From NCBI RefSeq assembly GCF_020906515.1, contig NC_085852.1, positions 2,852,001 to 2,916,000 on the forward strand: a stretch of DNA of 64,000 nt. Reading direction: 5' to 3'. Each line of letters opens with the position of its first letter. The first letter of the stretch is position 1. A program made the translations under genes and the position numbers. This document shows positions 1 through 10,238 of this stretch, one piece after another. The DNA is from Vanrija pseudolonga (Eukaryota; Basidiomycota; Tremellomycetes; Trichosporonales; Trichosporonaceae). The notes beneath the pieces were generated by a model. It was not told where the DNA came from. It saw nothing but the letters and a program-made list of their open reading frames with translations, and did no database searches.

Positions 1-93
1 TGCTCTTGTCGTTGCGCAGCAGCCTCACCCAATCCATATAGCCGCTTTGGTGGCCTTCTTGCACCGGCAAAAGCACAGACACACACACACACC

Positions 94-2103
94 ATGGGCG
101 TCGGAGTAGGAAGAGAACTCGTCGCTGTCGCCGCTGGCGCTCCTACCCCGGGCAATGACGACGAGAAGCCCCAGGCGGTCGACATCGAGACGGGCAAGGG
201 CGGCGGTGACGCCGACACGCTGTCCCAGGCTCAGTCGTCGCCCACGCTCGAGCGCACCGACACGCGCGAGTCGTTCAACCAGCAGATTGGCGTGACCAAG
301 ATCGAGACGCTGTACATGGTGTTCGGGCGCGGGTGGAAGCTTGTCTTGCTCTGGGCGTCGATCGCGCTCATCGCCTACGTGTGGTCCTTGGCAGCCATCA
401 CAACAAGTATCTGTGAGTCACGACCGCCCCGCGAGCACACCGGCTAACACGCCCCAGACGGAGCCTTTGCCACATCCTACTTTGGCAAGCACACGATTGT
501 CGGCACAATAGCCGTGCTCACCAACCTCTCGGCGGCGATCACGCTCCCGCTCCTCGCGAAGCTGTGCGACGTCTTCTCGCGCCCCGCGTCCCTCTCCCTC
601 GCAACAGTCATCTTCACGATCGGCTACCTGCTTGTCGCCGTCGCGCAGAACGTCCAGACCGTCGTGGCGGGCGAGACGCTCTACTCGGCCGGCAGGACAG
701 GCATCTACCAGATCATGCACATCCTCATCAGCGACATGACGCCGCTCCAGTGGCGCGGGCTCGTGCTCGGCGCCTACTCGCTCGGCTTCCTCCTCAACGG
801 CTTTTTGGCGGGCTTCATCGCCTCGGGCATCGCGCTCTCCATGGGTACGGGCGACGGCTGGCGCTGGGGCTTCGGCATGTTCTGTATCATCATCCCCGTG
901 TGTGTGTGCCCCTCTATCGGCATCATGTTCTGGGGCCACGCGAGGGCCAAGGCGCTTGGCGCGCTCTCCCTCGCGTCGTCGACATACGCACGCCGCCGCG
1001 TACTCGAGGGTGAGAACGCCGCACCCAAGCGCACGGCTTGGGAGATGACGGTGTACGTCTTCCATGCTGTCGACGCTGTCGGCCTCGCGCTGTTTGGCTT
1101 CAGCTTTGCCCTGCTTCTCTCCCCGCCTACCCTCGAAAAGGTCGTCAAAAACGGGTACAAGAACCCAGCCCTCATCACCATGTACGCCATTGGCGGCGCT
1201 CTCTTCATCGCCTTCTGTATCTGGGAGTGGAAGTTTGCGCGGTACCCCATCTGCCCGAGGCGCCTGCTCAACCGTACCTTTGTCGCCTGCCTGTTCGTCG
1301 ACACTCTCCACTTCTTCAGCAACTACATCACCGACGCGTACTACAACTCGTGGGTGTACATTGTCAAGCCGCCCTGGTCGGACCGCAACTATGCCTTCTT
1401 CAGCAACACGTACAGCACGTCCATGGTCGTGTTCGCCGTCATTACCGGTGTTGCCCTGCGCTTTACCCACAAGTACCGCTACATCCAGCTCTTTGGCATC
1501 GTCGTGCGCTGCATCGGCGAGGGCCTCAACTTCATGACGGCGTCCCCCTCGCACCAGGGCGATGGTAACTTTGTCGCGGCCAAGATCATCATCGGTGCCG
1601 GCGCCGGCATCGTCGTGTGCACCACGGCCGTTGGTGCCCCCGCTTCTGTGCCCCACGCCGATCTGGCCATCGCCATGTCGATCCTGCACATGGTGGCACA
1701 GCTTGGTGGCTCGGTCGCCGGCGCCATCTCCGCCACTGTCTGGAACACCAACGTGCCACGCAACCTGGCAAAGTACCTGCCCGACACGGACCAGGCGACG
1801 CGCGACAAGATCTTTGGCAACATTCGTCTTGCACGCCGAACAAAGCCCCATGACATGGTCGTCCGCGCATACTCGGAGGCCATCCGCCCTCTGCTCATCA
1901 TCGCGATCTGCACGTCGGTCCTCGCCTTCTTCATCTCCCTGTTCGGCAAGGAGATCTACCTTGACAAGTCGCACAATGACGTTGAGAGGCACAAAATCAT
2001 CGCCATCCGCAAGAACACTGAGACGACGGACGCGGTCATCCAGCAGCAGGTCAAGGAGGCTGAAGAGCGGGCGGCTGCCCAGCTGCAGGAGAAGGGACGA
2101 TGA
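94..2103 (+). CDS. MFS siderophore-iron transporter (Sit1/Arn/Mir type)
   Basis: Two exons (94-412, 458-2103) join in phase to give 654 aa; the 45-nt intron starts GTGAGT and ends CCCAG. The N-terminal ~70 residues are polar (cytosolic tail). The rest is a 14-helix-like hydrophobic protein with hallmarks of the fungal siderophore:H+ symporters: a VTKIE-x-LY start of helix 1, YSAGRTGIYQI and DMTPLQWRG after helix 4, and a C-terminal GKEIYLDKSHND tail. Known family role: uptake of ferric hydroxamate siderophores at the plasma or endosomal membrane; the substrate here cannot be read from sequence. The ATG at 94 follows a CA-repeat leader with A at -3 (ACCATGG). It is convergent with the next transporter, the stop codons being only 89 nt apart. 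No siderophore synthetase lies in the window, so use of foreign siderophores is possible (inference). Confidence 0.9.
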
Positions 2104-2192
2104 GCAGTAGTAGCAAGAGATGCATACATTTAGAGTACACCCGTCCGTGTTGCTGCTTTCCGTGATGTTGTACAATGCCAAGACACCTCCCT

Positions 2193-3838
2193 CTACGACT
2201 TCTTCAAGACCTTGAAATCACCCTGGAGATATCGCTTGGATCCGTACAGCGCGAACGCCCCGGCAAAGGTGAGCGCGCCGCAGAACCCAATACTGATGGT
2301 GTACGCGTCGGCGCCGGTCTTGCCGAGGTGGTTGCGCGAGTAGTTGACGAGCAGGATAGCGAGGACCTGGCTGACGAGCGAGGGGACAGACAAGTCGACC
2401 CAGTAGATGGCCAGCGCCGAGCCGAGGTCCTGTAGCCCCACAATGCTGGTGAGGACCGGCGTGGCGGCTGAGTGGATCGTGCCGCCCGTCAAACCGTGCA
2501 GCAGGCCGAACAGGGCCATGAGGCCAAAGCTCCTCCCTGGCATCCAGATGGCGAGCGTGGCCACGCCGCAGATGAGGTAGCTCACAATGACCATGTTAAC
2601 GCGGCCTCCCCGGTCGAGCGCGTATCCCCACACTGGTCGTCCGACAATCTGGCCGGCAGCGAGGATCGACATGACCGCGCCGCCCTGTTTCTGCGTCAGA
2701 CCCAGGCCGTCGGTGCAGTACGAGGCGAGGGTGTAGATTGCGATAAAGTAAGCCATGACTAAGGGTGTCAGCACGGGGTACCGGAAGCGAGCGGGAGCGA
2801 CCGGGCGCGCGCTCCGGCAGACTTCTACCAGCTACTGAAAGTCACTCACTGGTCAAAGCGCCCCAGACGAGGAACCACGCAAAGCCAAAGTTTGTCCACA
2901 CGAGCGAGACATGGAAGCTGGCGCTCTTGGCCCCGACGGCCGTGTGGCGCCCCTTGATGAAGAAAGTGGCGATGAGGAGGATGACCATAGTGATCACGCC
3001 GTTGATCACTAACGTGAGCTTCACGCCCACGCGCTGGAGGAGCAGCGGGGTCGTGTTGGCCCAGATGACGCCGCCGACGCCCGAGCCGGCCTGTGCGATG
3101 CCCTGCGCGAACGCGAGGCGCTTGTCGAACCAGTGCGCGACGAGCGGCTGGGACGGGACGAGGAGCTGGGGTCAGAAGGAGTCCAAGACGGGGCCGACGT
3201 ACCATGCCCAGCCCGATACCAAACACGATGCCCTGGCACGCGAGGAAGCCGCCAAAGGACTTTGCGACGCCCGCACAGCACTGTCCGAGGCCGACCATGA
3301 CTGATCCTGGGGAGTTGGTCAGCATTGCGAGATTGCGAAGGAGACGACATACCGAAGTACATTGGCGCCTTGAAGCCGAACTTGCGCACGAAGAAGTTGG
3401 CCAAGGGCCCCATCGCGACCGCGATCGCGGCGGACAGGCCGCCGACCCACGCGTAGTCGAGCTGTGTGGCCGCGTAGTAGTTGTGCTGGAGGAAGTAGGA
3501 CGAGTAGACGCCGTATGTGGTGTTCACGCCTGGGGTCGGTCAGCTGTGGACAGACGGCGACACTCACCCCAAGTACACGCGTTCACGCCCAGCACGCAGA
3601 GGACGACGACCCAGCCGTATCCTCCGTTCGGGAGCTCGATCTCGTCCGCCGCTTCGTCGGTGCGCGCGCCGCCGGCCTCCTCGTCCGCTGTCATCGTGGT
3701 GGGGTACTTCTCCTTCTCGTTCTCGTTGTTGTCGACAGACGAAGAGCCGGCATTTAATGTTGTTTGGTCTGGCGTCGAGGTCGTGCCCGAGCCCGAGCGC
3801 GTGCCGAGCTCGAGGTCCTCAGCGGAGGGCTTCCGCAT
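2193..3838 (-). CDS. MFS monocarboxylate-type transporter (MCH family)
   Basis: Five exons on the minus strand (3838-3568, 3529-3353, 3306-3203, 3165-2850, 2758-2193) sum to 1434 nt, 477 aa. Introns are 38, 46, 37 and 91 nt. After a ~60-residue acidic cytosolic tail comes the family signature at helix 1 (NGGYGWVVV, then NTTYGVYSSYF with a splice inside), and ~12 hydrophobic helices follow. The family (Mch/monocarboxylate porter homologs, PF07690) moves small carboxylates, riboflavin (Mch5) or other solutes; the substrate cannot be assigned. The start at 3838 (MRKPSAEDLE) is preferred; an in-frame ATG at 3892 would add 18 basic residues. The 3' end abuts the convergent siderophore transporter, which suggests overlapping 3' UTRs. 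Confidence 0.88.
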
Positions 3839-4489
3839 TGTGTGCGCGTCGTGTCGTGCACGGCGCAGCGTGCTACCTAACTGGAGATGCAAGAGATAAA
3901 GAGCACATGCAAAATTGCGAACACTAACGTCAAGAGCTATGGCGCGGTACTTTGCGGTGGACGCTCGTCTGATGACTCCTCCGCCAGGGCTCGGAGCAGC
4001 TGGCCTGGCGCGGCGGCTGGCGGCTTACGAGCGGCCTTGGGACCCACCGCCGGCCGGTCACTCCGGAGCCGCCGGGAGTGGGGTGGGTCACCTCCGAGTT
4101 TGGCTAGTCAGCCCCGCGTGCCGAGCATGCCGAGGGGGGCCGGTCGGCTCGTGCCACCCCTTAGGCGGTACTGCCTCTGTATTTCCCAGCACGAACTGAA
4201 CGCACAGGGAGCGCTTCAACGCCGTGCAGGTAAGGAGTCGGCTGAGGCCGAGAGGGAACCGGCAGTGAGATTTTGTCAGTCACCGCCCGCCTTACTGGCC
4301 CCACTCTTGCCTGCCTCCACCACCCTCCCTGCCTCCACCCGCCAAGGATGTTGACACCCCAGGCACCTGCCATGAGTGGAGCTCCCCCGCTCGGCCGTAC
4401 CAGCGGAATCCGGCATCCCGACTCCAGCTATCCGAGTGGTGCATTTGTCTATCCCAGTGTCCCTCCACAGTCTCCACCCCGCCTCCACT
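3839..4489. other. Intergenic spacer, promoter side of the MCH-type gene
   Basis: About 650 nt between the start of the MCH-type transporter and the stop of the DJ-1-like gene, so it should hold the promoter of the former and the terminator of the latter. Around 4046-4075 are closely spaced CCGGCCGG and CTCCGGAG palindromes, which could be Zn2Cys6-factor type CGG/CCG sites. Short open frames here show no family resemblance. Confidence 0.5.
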
Positions 4490-5338
4490 CTACAGTTGTG
4501 GCCACTTGACGTCCTTGGCAAAGTGGCACAGGGGCTCCGTCGGGGTGATGTTGTACAGCTTGGAGAACGGGTCCTCGAGCGGCTTTGCCGGGATATGCTC
4601 GAGGCCCTTTGCGATATCCGCGGCGGCCTCGACACCCCAGTACGTGCCGATCAACGCGAACGTGAGGTCGAGCGCGGCGGTGACGCCCGAGCTGGACCAC
4701 ACCTTGCCGTCGACGACATAGCGCGCCGGCGAGATCCAGTTGGCCTTGCCCATGGCCTTGGTGCGCTGCCACGCGCTCTTGTTCGTCGTCGCCACCTTGC
4801 CCTCCAGCAGGCCAGCTTTGGCCGCCAGCCCGGCGCCCGTGCAGACCGTCGCGAAGATCTTGACCTTGGGGTACATCTTGCGCAGGTAGTCGGTCACAGC
4901 GGTGACGTTGGGGTTCATGGTGCCCAGGCCGCCGGGCACGAAGAGGATGTCGAGGTCGAGGTCGTCGGCAAACGTGTGCGTCGGCGTGAGCTTGGGCCAG
5001 AAGGTCGAGTTGGCTGGGTTCATCACGGCTGCCACGGTCTCGGTCGTGACTGGTTCCAGCGTCTCAGCGATCAGGTACAGGTTGAGCTTGTTGTTGGTGT
5101 GAGCGAGCTGCTGGAAGGGATCGAGCACGCCGTACACGTCGATCAGCTCGAACGCGCGGAAGAGCACCATGCCGATGTTGTTCAGCTGCGTCGTCCCGTT
5201 GAGCTGTGGTGCCGGGGCGGGGTTGAAGCACGTCGTGTTGTGCTGCGGCGGAGGGGGGCACGACGTCTTGCCGGACTTTGCTTGCGCGAGCGCGGCGAGC
5301 GCGGCCGCCATACCGAGGAGAGGCAGCTTGAGGAGCAT
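4490..5338 (-). CDS. Secreted DJ-1/PfpI-family protein
   Basis: Single exon, 282 aa. Residues 1-20 (MLLKLPLLGMAAALAALAQA) look like a cleavable signal peptide. From about residue 55 the DJ-1/PfpI (class I glutamine amidotransferase-like) fold is clear: IGMVLFRAFELIDVYG, the FVPGGLGT turn, then the nucleophile elbow ATVCTGAGLAAKAGLL with Cys166. Closest known members by pattern are the ThiJ/PfpI and isonitrile-hydratase-like proteins of fungi, mostly of unproven activity. The acidic residue near 64 (FE-LIDV) may help activate the cysteine (inference). A short Pro/Asn-rich linker with NTT and NGT sequons follows the signal, consistent with secretion. A signal peptide is unusual for the superfamily, most of which is cytosolic. 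Confidence 0.85.
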   Translation of the reverse strand: MLLKLPLLGMAAALAALAQAKSGKTSCPPPPQHNTTCFNPAPAPQLNGTTQLNNIGMVLFRAFELIDVYGVLDPFQQLAHTNNKLNLYLIAETLEPVTTETVAAVMNPANSTFWPKLTPTHTFADDLDLDILFVPGGLGTMNPNVTAVTDYLRKMYPKVKIFATVCTGAGLAAKAGLLEGKVATTNKSAWQRTKAMGKANWISPARYVVDGKVWSSSGVTAALDLTFALIGTYWGVEAAADIAKGLEHIPAKPLEDPFSKLYNITPTEPLCHFAKDVKWPQL

Positions 5339-5720
5339 CGTGTAGGCGTTGGCTGTTTGTCCTTCTTCCCACCCGTCAACGCGCTCGCCTTATGTACATG
5401 CCGCACATTTCTGCCCTCCTCGCTATGCTCGCCGAACGGCCCAGACCAGACCGCGCATGCGTCGGCATGCCGTGCATGCCAAGCCAATCGTATGGGCACA
5501 TCAGCCACTAGCGAAACGCGCGGGGCGACGTGTTGCCCGACGCGACAATAGCGCCACATGAAATGGCTCAGTGCCATGCGGCAGATCGCCACGACGCACC
5601 AAATCAAACGCGCTAGCAATCACAATGCGGCAATTGTAATGACAGTTTTCATATGCATCTATGGATGGGCTCGCACAGCCTTTTATAACTCTACAATGTT
5701 CGTGGATGCACTATGCGCGA
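5339..5720. other. Intergenic spacer
   Basis: Promoter region of the secreted DJ-1-like gene and 3' flank of the first surface-protein paralog. It is AT-richer around 5640-5700, next to the stop of the latter, as expected for a 3' UTR. No other feature was seen. Confidence 0.5.
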
Positions 5721-7040
5721 TTAGGCGACGACAGCAAGCGCGACAGCGGCGAGGGTAACGAGGCCGCCGACACCAACGAAGCCAGGGCTGGCGGTGACGA
5801 ACGCCGCCGAGCGGCTAGCCTCGACCGTCTTGTTCGAGGGCGAGTAGTCGTGGGGGTAGGTCGTGTTGGTACCGTTGCGGATCTCGAACGCGTCCGAGAC
5901 GATGATGGCGAGCGTCTGGCGCTGCGCGTCGGTAAACTCGGCGTGGAGGAAGTAGCCCTTGCCGGCGGGTGCCGAGCTCTGCGTCTCAAGCGGGTAGCTG
6001 AAGTTGGAGGGCAGCTCGAACTCGGTCGCGTTGTACTCAACCTTGCCGGCGCCGTAGACGATGGTGCGGGGGAGCGGCAGGAGCGTGGTGTCGTTGTTGC
6101 GGAGCGTCACGCGGTACTTGTAGTGCAGGACCGTGGTGTTGGCGTCCGTGCCGTTGATGCCCACGGTGCCGTTCGTGCCGGTGATGGTCGTGTTGTGCTG
6201 CGAGCCGTTGACCACGGCAGTCGAGTTGACCTCGACGACGGTGCCGTTCGCCTCGATCGTCGTGTTCACCTCGACGGTGTGGTTGTCGATCGTGGCCGTG
6301 CCGTTGAACGTGCCGTTGAAGTCGGTGCCGTTGAGCTCGACAGTGTGGTTACCCTCGACGGTGGCGTTGTGGCCGACAGTAGTGTTGAGCTCGGCGGTGT
6401 GGTTGCCATCGACGGTGGTGGTGTTGCCGTCAACAGTCACATTGTTCTGGACAGTGCCGTTGAGACCGTCCGTGCCGTTGACCAGCGTGGCGTTGGTCTC
6501 GACCGTGGCGTTGAGCAGGCCAGCGCCCTTAAGCCAGAAGAAGTTGGGGTGCGTGGCGTTGGGAGCAGTCACCCCTGCGTTGGTCAGCCATGTCCATCAT
6601 GCACCTATGCGCCACTTACACCAGTCGCCCTTCTTGGGGAAGTAGAAGCTAATGTTGGAGAGGTACTTCTGGACGTAAGGGACCAGGACCTCAGGAATGG
6701 AGTCGTTGCCGGCGGCAACGGCCGGCGTCGACGGCGAGGGTGTGGGGGCAAAAGTGCCGATCGGCTGGATCGTCGCGCTGCCCGTGATGTTGGGCTGGAT
6801 GGTCGGGATGCCGCTCACGTCCGGGAGGGGCGTCGTCCGGATGGGGTCAGTCACGATGGTCCCCGACGGCGGCGGGGGCGTGACGGCGCTGATCTCGGGC
6901 GGGAAGCTCTCGGCCGGCGGGAACGAGGTGACGGGCGGCGGGTCGACGACGGCGCCGCTTGGGATGCTGGCGGAAGCGTCCTGCGCCAGGACGGCGGCGG
7001 GGAGGACAGCGAGCAGTGCAAAGGCGGTGCGGAACAGCAT
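5721..7040 (-). CDS. GPI-anchored KNH-like surface protein, hyper-N-glycosylated (paralog 1)
   Basis: Two exons (7040-6620, 6574-5721), 1275 nt, 424 aa. Signal peptide MLFRTAFALLAVLPAAVLAQ, then a Pro/Ser/Thr-rich stalk to ~residue 115. The family core follows: SFYFPKKGDW, spliced in phase 1 to WVTAPNATHPNFFWLKG. A ~125-residue insert (coding 6130-6530) is almost entirely NxT/NxS sequons, over 20 of them. After it come YRVTLRNNDTTLLPLP, GKGYFLHAEF and VSDAFEIRNGTNTTYP, and finally a hydrophobic tail (GLVTLAAVALAVVA) ending at the stop, typical of a GPI signal. The core resembles the Kre9/KNH and Ser-Thr-rich GPI beta-sandwich by its strand-rich repeats ending in FEI. Likely in the cell wall or on the cell surface. 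First of six related genes up to 13.5 kb. Confidence 0.83.
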
Positions 7041-8007
7041 GGCTGGCAGTGGCGATGATGCGTGTGGGGCAGGAGGAGCTGGGTACAGCCGCCCGCGCCA
7101 TGCTTATGTATCGCGAGCTCGTCTTTGCACGCGATGAAACCAGTGCTTTCGTCGCCACGGGTGCGCAGCAGCCAAGAAAGAAAACTCCAATGACGTCGTG
7201 CGGCATCATAACAAAGGAAAAAAAGTCAATGACAAACTCAGGGGGACCTCAAACCCCCAACGCTTGCTCACCGAGACGGAGTGCTGAGTTAAAGCGGGTG
7301 GGTCTTCGAGTGCCTTGCCACTCTTGGCACATGCTTGACGTCAACCGCAGCAGCGGTTGCACAGCTTGGTACTGCTCTCCACCCCAACGCCTGGCGCCGC
7401 CGCTCCGATGCGCCGGAGGGTCATCGCCGACACAAGGGCGTGCCGTTAGCCTGCTGCCCGTGCAGGGCGACGACCTTGTCCCTTGCCGGGTGCTCCTCCT
7501 TCACCATTCCGGCATCTGTCTCCGACGGCGCCCGTGCTCTGAATAGCCCGGCGACGTCGATCCCAGTGCTTGCTGGAGCCAGCTCCGCCCGCGGACTTTG
7601 GATCCGAGCTTATCGTCACTGTCGTCACCTGCTCCAAGGCGTGCTGCTGGTGATTTGGCGCAACTTGGCGCCATTGTACGCGTGTGCGCGTAGCAAATGC
7701 TATGCAGGATATGCAGGGGCGTGTATCCCTCGTGAATGCCGCGTGGCAGGCCAGCGTCCAAGCTGTCGATCCTTCGAATCTTCGTAGTCGGGCCTCTGCA
7801 ATGACAATGACATGGGTGTGGATGTACTGAAAACTCCAAGAACCTCAAGACGGCAGCCAAAGACGGCGAGCCACAGCAATGGCGAAGGACGTCTCCAAGT
7901 GACACCTATCTGTCTCGTGGACCATTTCGGCCGCAGGAGACGAACGTCCCATTCGCCCACCCCACCACCAGCGAGAGCATCGTACATGCGTGCCACTGCG
8001 GCATAAC
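7041..8007. other. Intergenic spacer between paralogs 1 and 2
   Basis: About 970 nt: promoter of paralog 1 (near 7041) and 3' flank of paralog 2 (near 8007). Open frames here are short and lack the family motifs (FPKxGDYW, FEI), so I do not call a further paralog. No RNA gene was seen. Confidence 0.5.
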
Positions 8008-8906
8008 CTACAAGCCACCAAAGACGACGGCAGCCGGCAGCAGACCGGCCAGCCCGTAAGGGACAATGGCCCGAACGACACCTCCTGACGCCTTGGTGCC
8101 TTTGTACCCCTGCGCCGAGTCAATGTACCCCCTCCTACCGGAATAGTAGTCACTGCGAAAGTCGGGGATGTAGTCGGTGGGATACATGACCTGGCTGCCG
8201 GCTCTGATCTCAAACTTGTCCGAAGTGACAGTGGCAATGTAGTCGTAGCCGTCCCCGAGGTTATTCTTCCACTTTGGACGCTGGAGGGTGGCGGCGAGGA
8301 AGTAGCCCTGTGCCGGCTGTCTGAGTTGTGAGCTGTGAACACCAACAAACACGTACACCTTGGGCCAGTCGTCGGGAAACTCGTCCGTGTACACTGCCCA
8401 TGGGTCGGCCTTGGACTGTGGCCACCTCGGGAATGGCCGCAAGCTGTCGTAGTTGCGCACTTTGGACACGTCAGCTCATATGTAGAGCCACTGTGCGGCG
8501 AGCCACTTACGCTGGTGGACGAAGGTCATGTTCTGCGCGCTCGCCATGACCCTTGGGTCGTCGTGCCGCAGCTCGACGATGTAGTTCACTTCCGATGCTT
8601 TTCGCGGCTGTGGAATCGGGCCACCCTCGAGTACGAAGAGGTTTGGCCATAGCATGCGCGGGCTTGCGACCCCTGTGTGTGATGCACTCAGTTCTGACTC
8701 CATGTGTCGCGAGGTTGCGTCGCAGACCCACAATAGTCGCCTGCCTTGGGGAACGTGAACTTGATCGTTTTGGCCAACTCCTGGCCCTCTTCTGGAGTAA
8801 GTGTGCCGGTGGGGCTTTGCTGCGGTGATGTCGCCGAAGTCGTTGCGTTCTGGCCCAGGGCCACCTGCGCACATAGCAAGATTGCTGCAGCTGTAGTCAC
8901 GAGCAT
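8008..8906 (-). CDS. GPI-anchored KNH-like surface protein (paralog 2)
   Basis: Three exons (8906-8732, 8672-8511, 8459-8008), 789 nt, 262 aa. The chosen ATG gives a clean signal peptide (MLVTTAAAILLCAQVALGQ). An upstream in-frame ATG at 8957 would add 17 residues and is closer to the TATA-like site, so 8906 is preferred. Core motifs: IKFTFPKAGDY, spliced to WVASPRMLWPNLFVLEGG, VNYIVELRHDDPRVM, then AQGYFLAATLQ, TVTSDKFEIRAGSQVMYP and a hydrophobic C-terminus (IVPYGLAGLLPAAVVFGGL) that fits a GPI signal. Both introns fall where paralogs share them: phase 1 after GDY, phase 1 before the second half. Diverges from paralog 3 across a 338-nt shared promoter. Confidence 0.82.
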
Positions 8907-9244
8907 GGTGAGTGGAGAGGGGGTGAAGTTTGCACGAGACCTAGCATCGAGGGACATACATATATGTGGACTGCGGTGGGCTCGCGATCTTGCGTCGTGT
9001 TGACCTTTACGCGTCTCCTTGGCGCACAGGTCATTCCCGTGGATAGGGAGGTTCCAAGGGGCTCCGGTGTCACCTCCTCAACGTTGAGGGAGGACAATCA
9101 GAACACTGATAACGGGCAGCGGTCTGGATGAAACTGGAATGCGTAAAGGTGGTGGGCATTGGTTTCTTGGCACTCGGATACCAAATCCCTTTTATACTTG
9201 CGCCAAGATGAGTGCTCTCCCCAACTCGTCCCCTCAAACACATC
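8907..9244. promoter_or_regulatory. Divergent promoter of paralogs 2 and 3
   Basis: 338 nt between two start codons facing away from each other. On the minus side a CATATATGTATG stretch at 8954-8966 lies about 50 nt before the ATG at 8906. On the plus side CTTTTATACTT at 9189-9199 lies about 50 nt before the ATG at 9245. Both are good TATA candidates, so co-expression is possible (inference). An out-of-frame ATG at 9208 precedes the chosen plus-strand start. Confidence 0.55.
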
Positions 9245-10012
9245 ATGTTAGTATACTCACTGCTCATGGCGGCCCACTGCATCACCTCGGCAGCGGCATC
9301 ATGGGCCTCTGCGGGGTGGCAGGCGCCAAAGTACGACCCCGCCCCGCTCGGCGCGCCGGCATGCCCGACCGGCGCATCCGCCTCGCCACAAGTACCGTGT
9401 ATCGGCCCAGGCTACAGCCCCCTGGACAATGTGGGGATCACGTTCCCCAAGGCAGGCGACTACTGTATGTCTTTGTTTCTGGGCCGCTCTAGAGCTAGCT
9501 GACTCGCGCAGGGGTTGCCAACGGCTCGGCCGCCGCCGAGTGGTCGTTGCCCCGCCTCGGGAGAAACGGCAGCGAGGAGGTGTTCCAGATGATGCTCTAT
9601 AACCGCAACGCGTCCATTCTCCCTTCCTATGTCATACTCCAGAACTACGGTACGTTTGCTGCTTGCCACTAGACCAGCTTCTGACACCCTCACAGTTAAC
9701 TACTCCAACTTTAGCACAATCTCAGAGCGGAAGATCGAGTGGGTTGCGTGGCATCGAGAACCTGACTGACGGCGCAGATCCCTCCAGATCGCCCCTGCAA
9801 CGGGCTACTGGGCAGTCCTGGCCACGTCAAGACAGAAGGACGTGAATGACCAACGGTACAACAGGTTGTGGTCCCGCTACCAGGTCTGGTGCAGCTCGGA
9901 CGAGTTTGAGATCAAGCCGCCTGGGACGCTGCAGAGGCTGCCGGGCAACTACTCGCACATTAACGACCCATACCAGTACCCCACCGGCCCGTCCGCAGCG
10001 GGGAGGCCATGA
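9245..10012 (+). CDS. Secreted KNH-like protein lacking a GPI tail (paralog 3)
   Basis: Four exons (9245-9464, 9512-9649, 9696-9738, 9778-10012), 636 nt, 211 aa; the third intron is 39 nt and the third exon 43 nt. Signal peptide MLVYSLLMAAHCITSAAAS, then a Cys-containing region (ACPTGASASPQVPCIGPGY) matching paralogs 4 and 5. Next come VGITFPKAGDY, spliced to WVANGSAA, MMLYNRNASILPSYV, APATGYWAVLATS and SSDEFEIKPPGTLQRLPGNY. The protein stops at PTGPSAAGRP with no hydrophobic tail, unlike its five relatives, so it may be fully secreted or have lost its anchor. A hydrophobic GAASPVGLVV stretch is encoded just after the stop in another frame, which may be a remnant of the anchor signal. Confidence 0.78.
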
Positions 10013-10238
10013 GCGGGCGCAAGATGTGGCCGGGCGCAGCTTCGCCGGTTGGCCTTGTGGTATAGTGGCTACATGTATGAGATGAGAGCATGGAATCCCG
10101 CGCCAAGAGAGCAGGGGAGGTAAGAGGGCAGTGACCGACCCCATTAGTGCGACAGCGCACGACTGCGCGTCAGTGGGAACTTGGCATCATCCCGAAGCCT
10201 CAGTTCTCCTAAGTTGTACATCACGACGGAGCATATGG

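Noticed and set aside
418-2181. 587-codon open frame antisense to the siderophore transporter
   Set aside because: Asp/Arg/Val/Glu-rich translation without motifs; a by-product of G/C-biased third positions in the real gene on the plus strand.
5661-7058. 465-codon plus-strand open frame across surface paralog 1
   Set aside because: It is the complement of the sequon-rich coding sequence; composition is Val/Asp/Gly/Arg repeats and it lacks a signal or domain.
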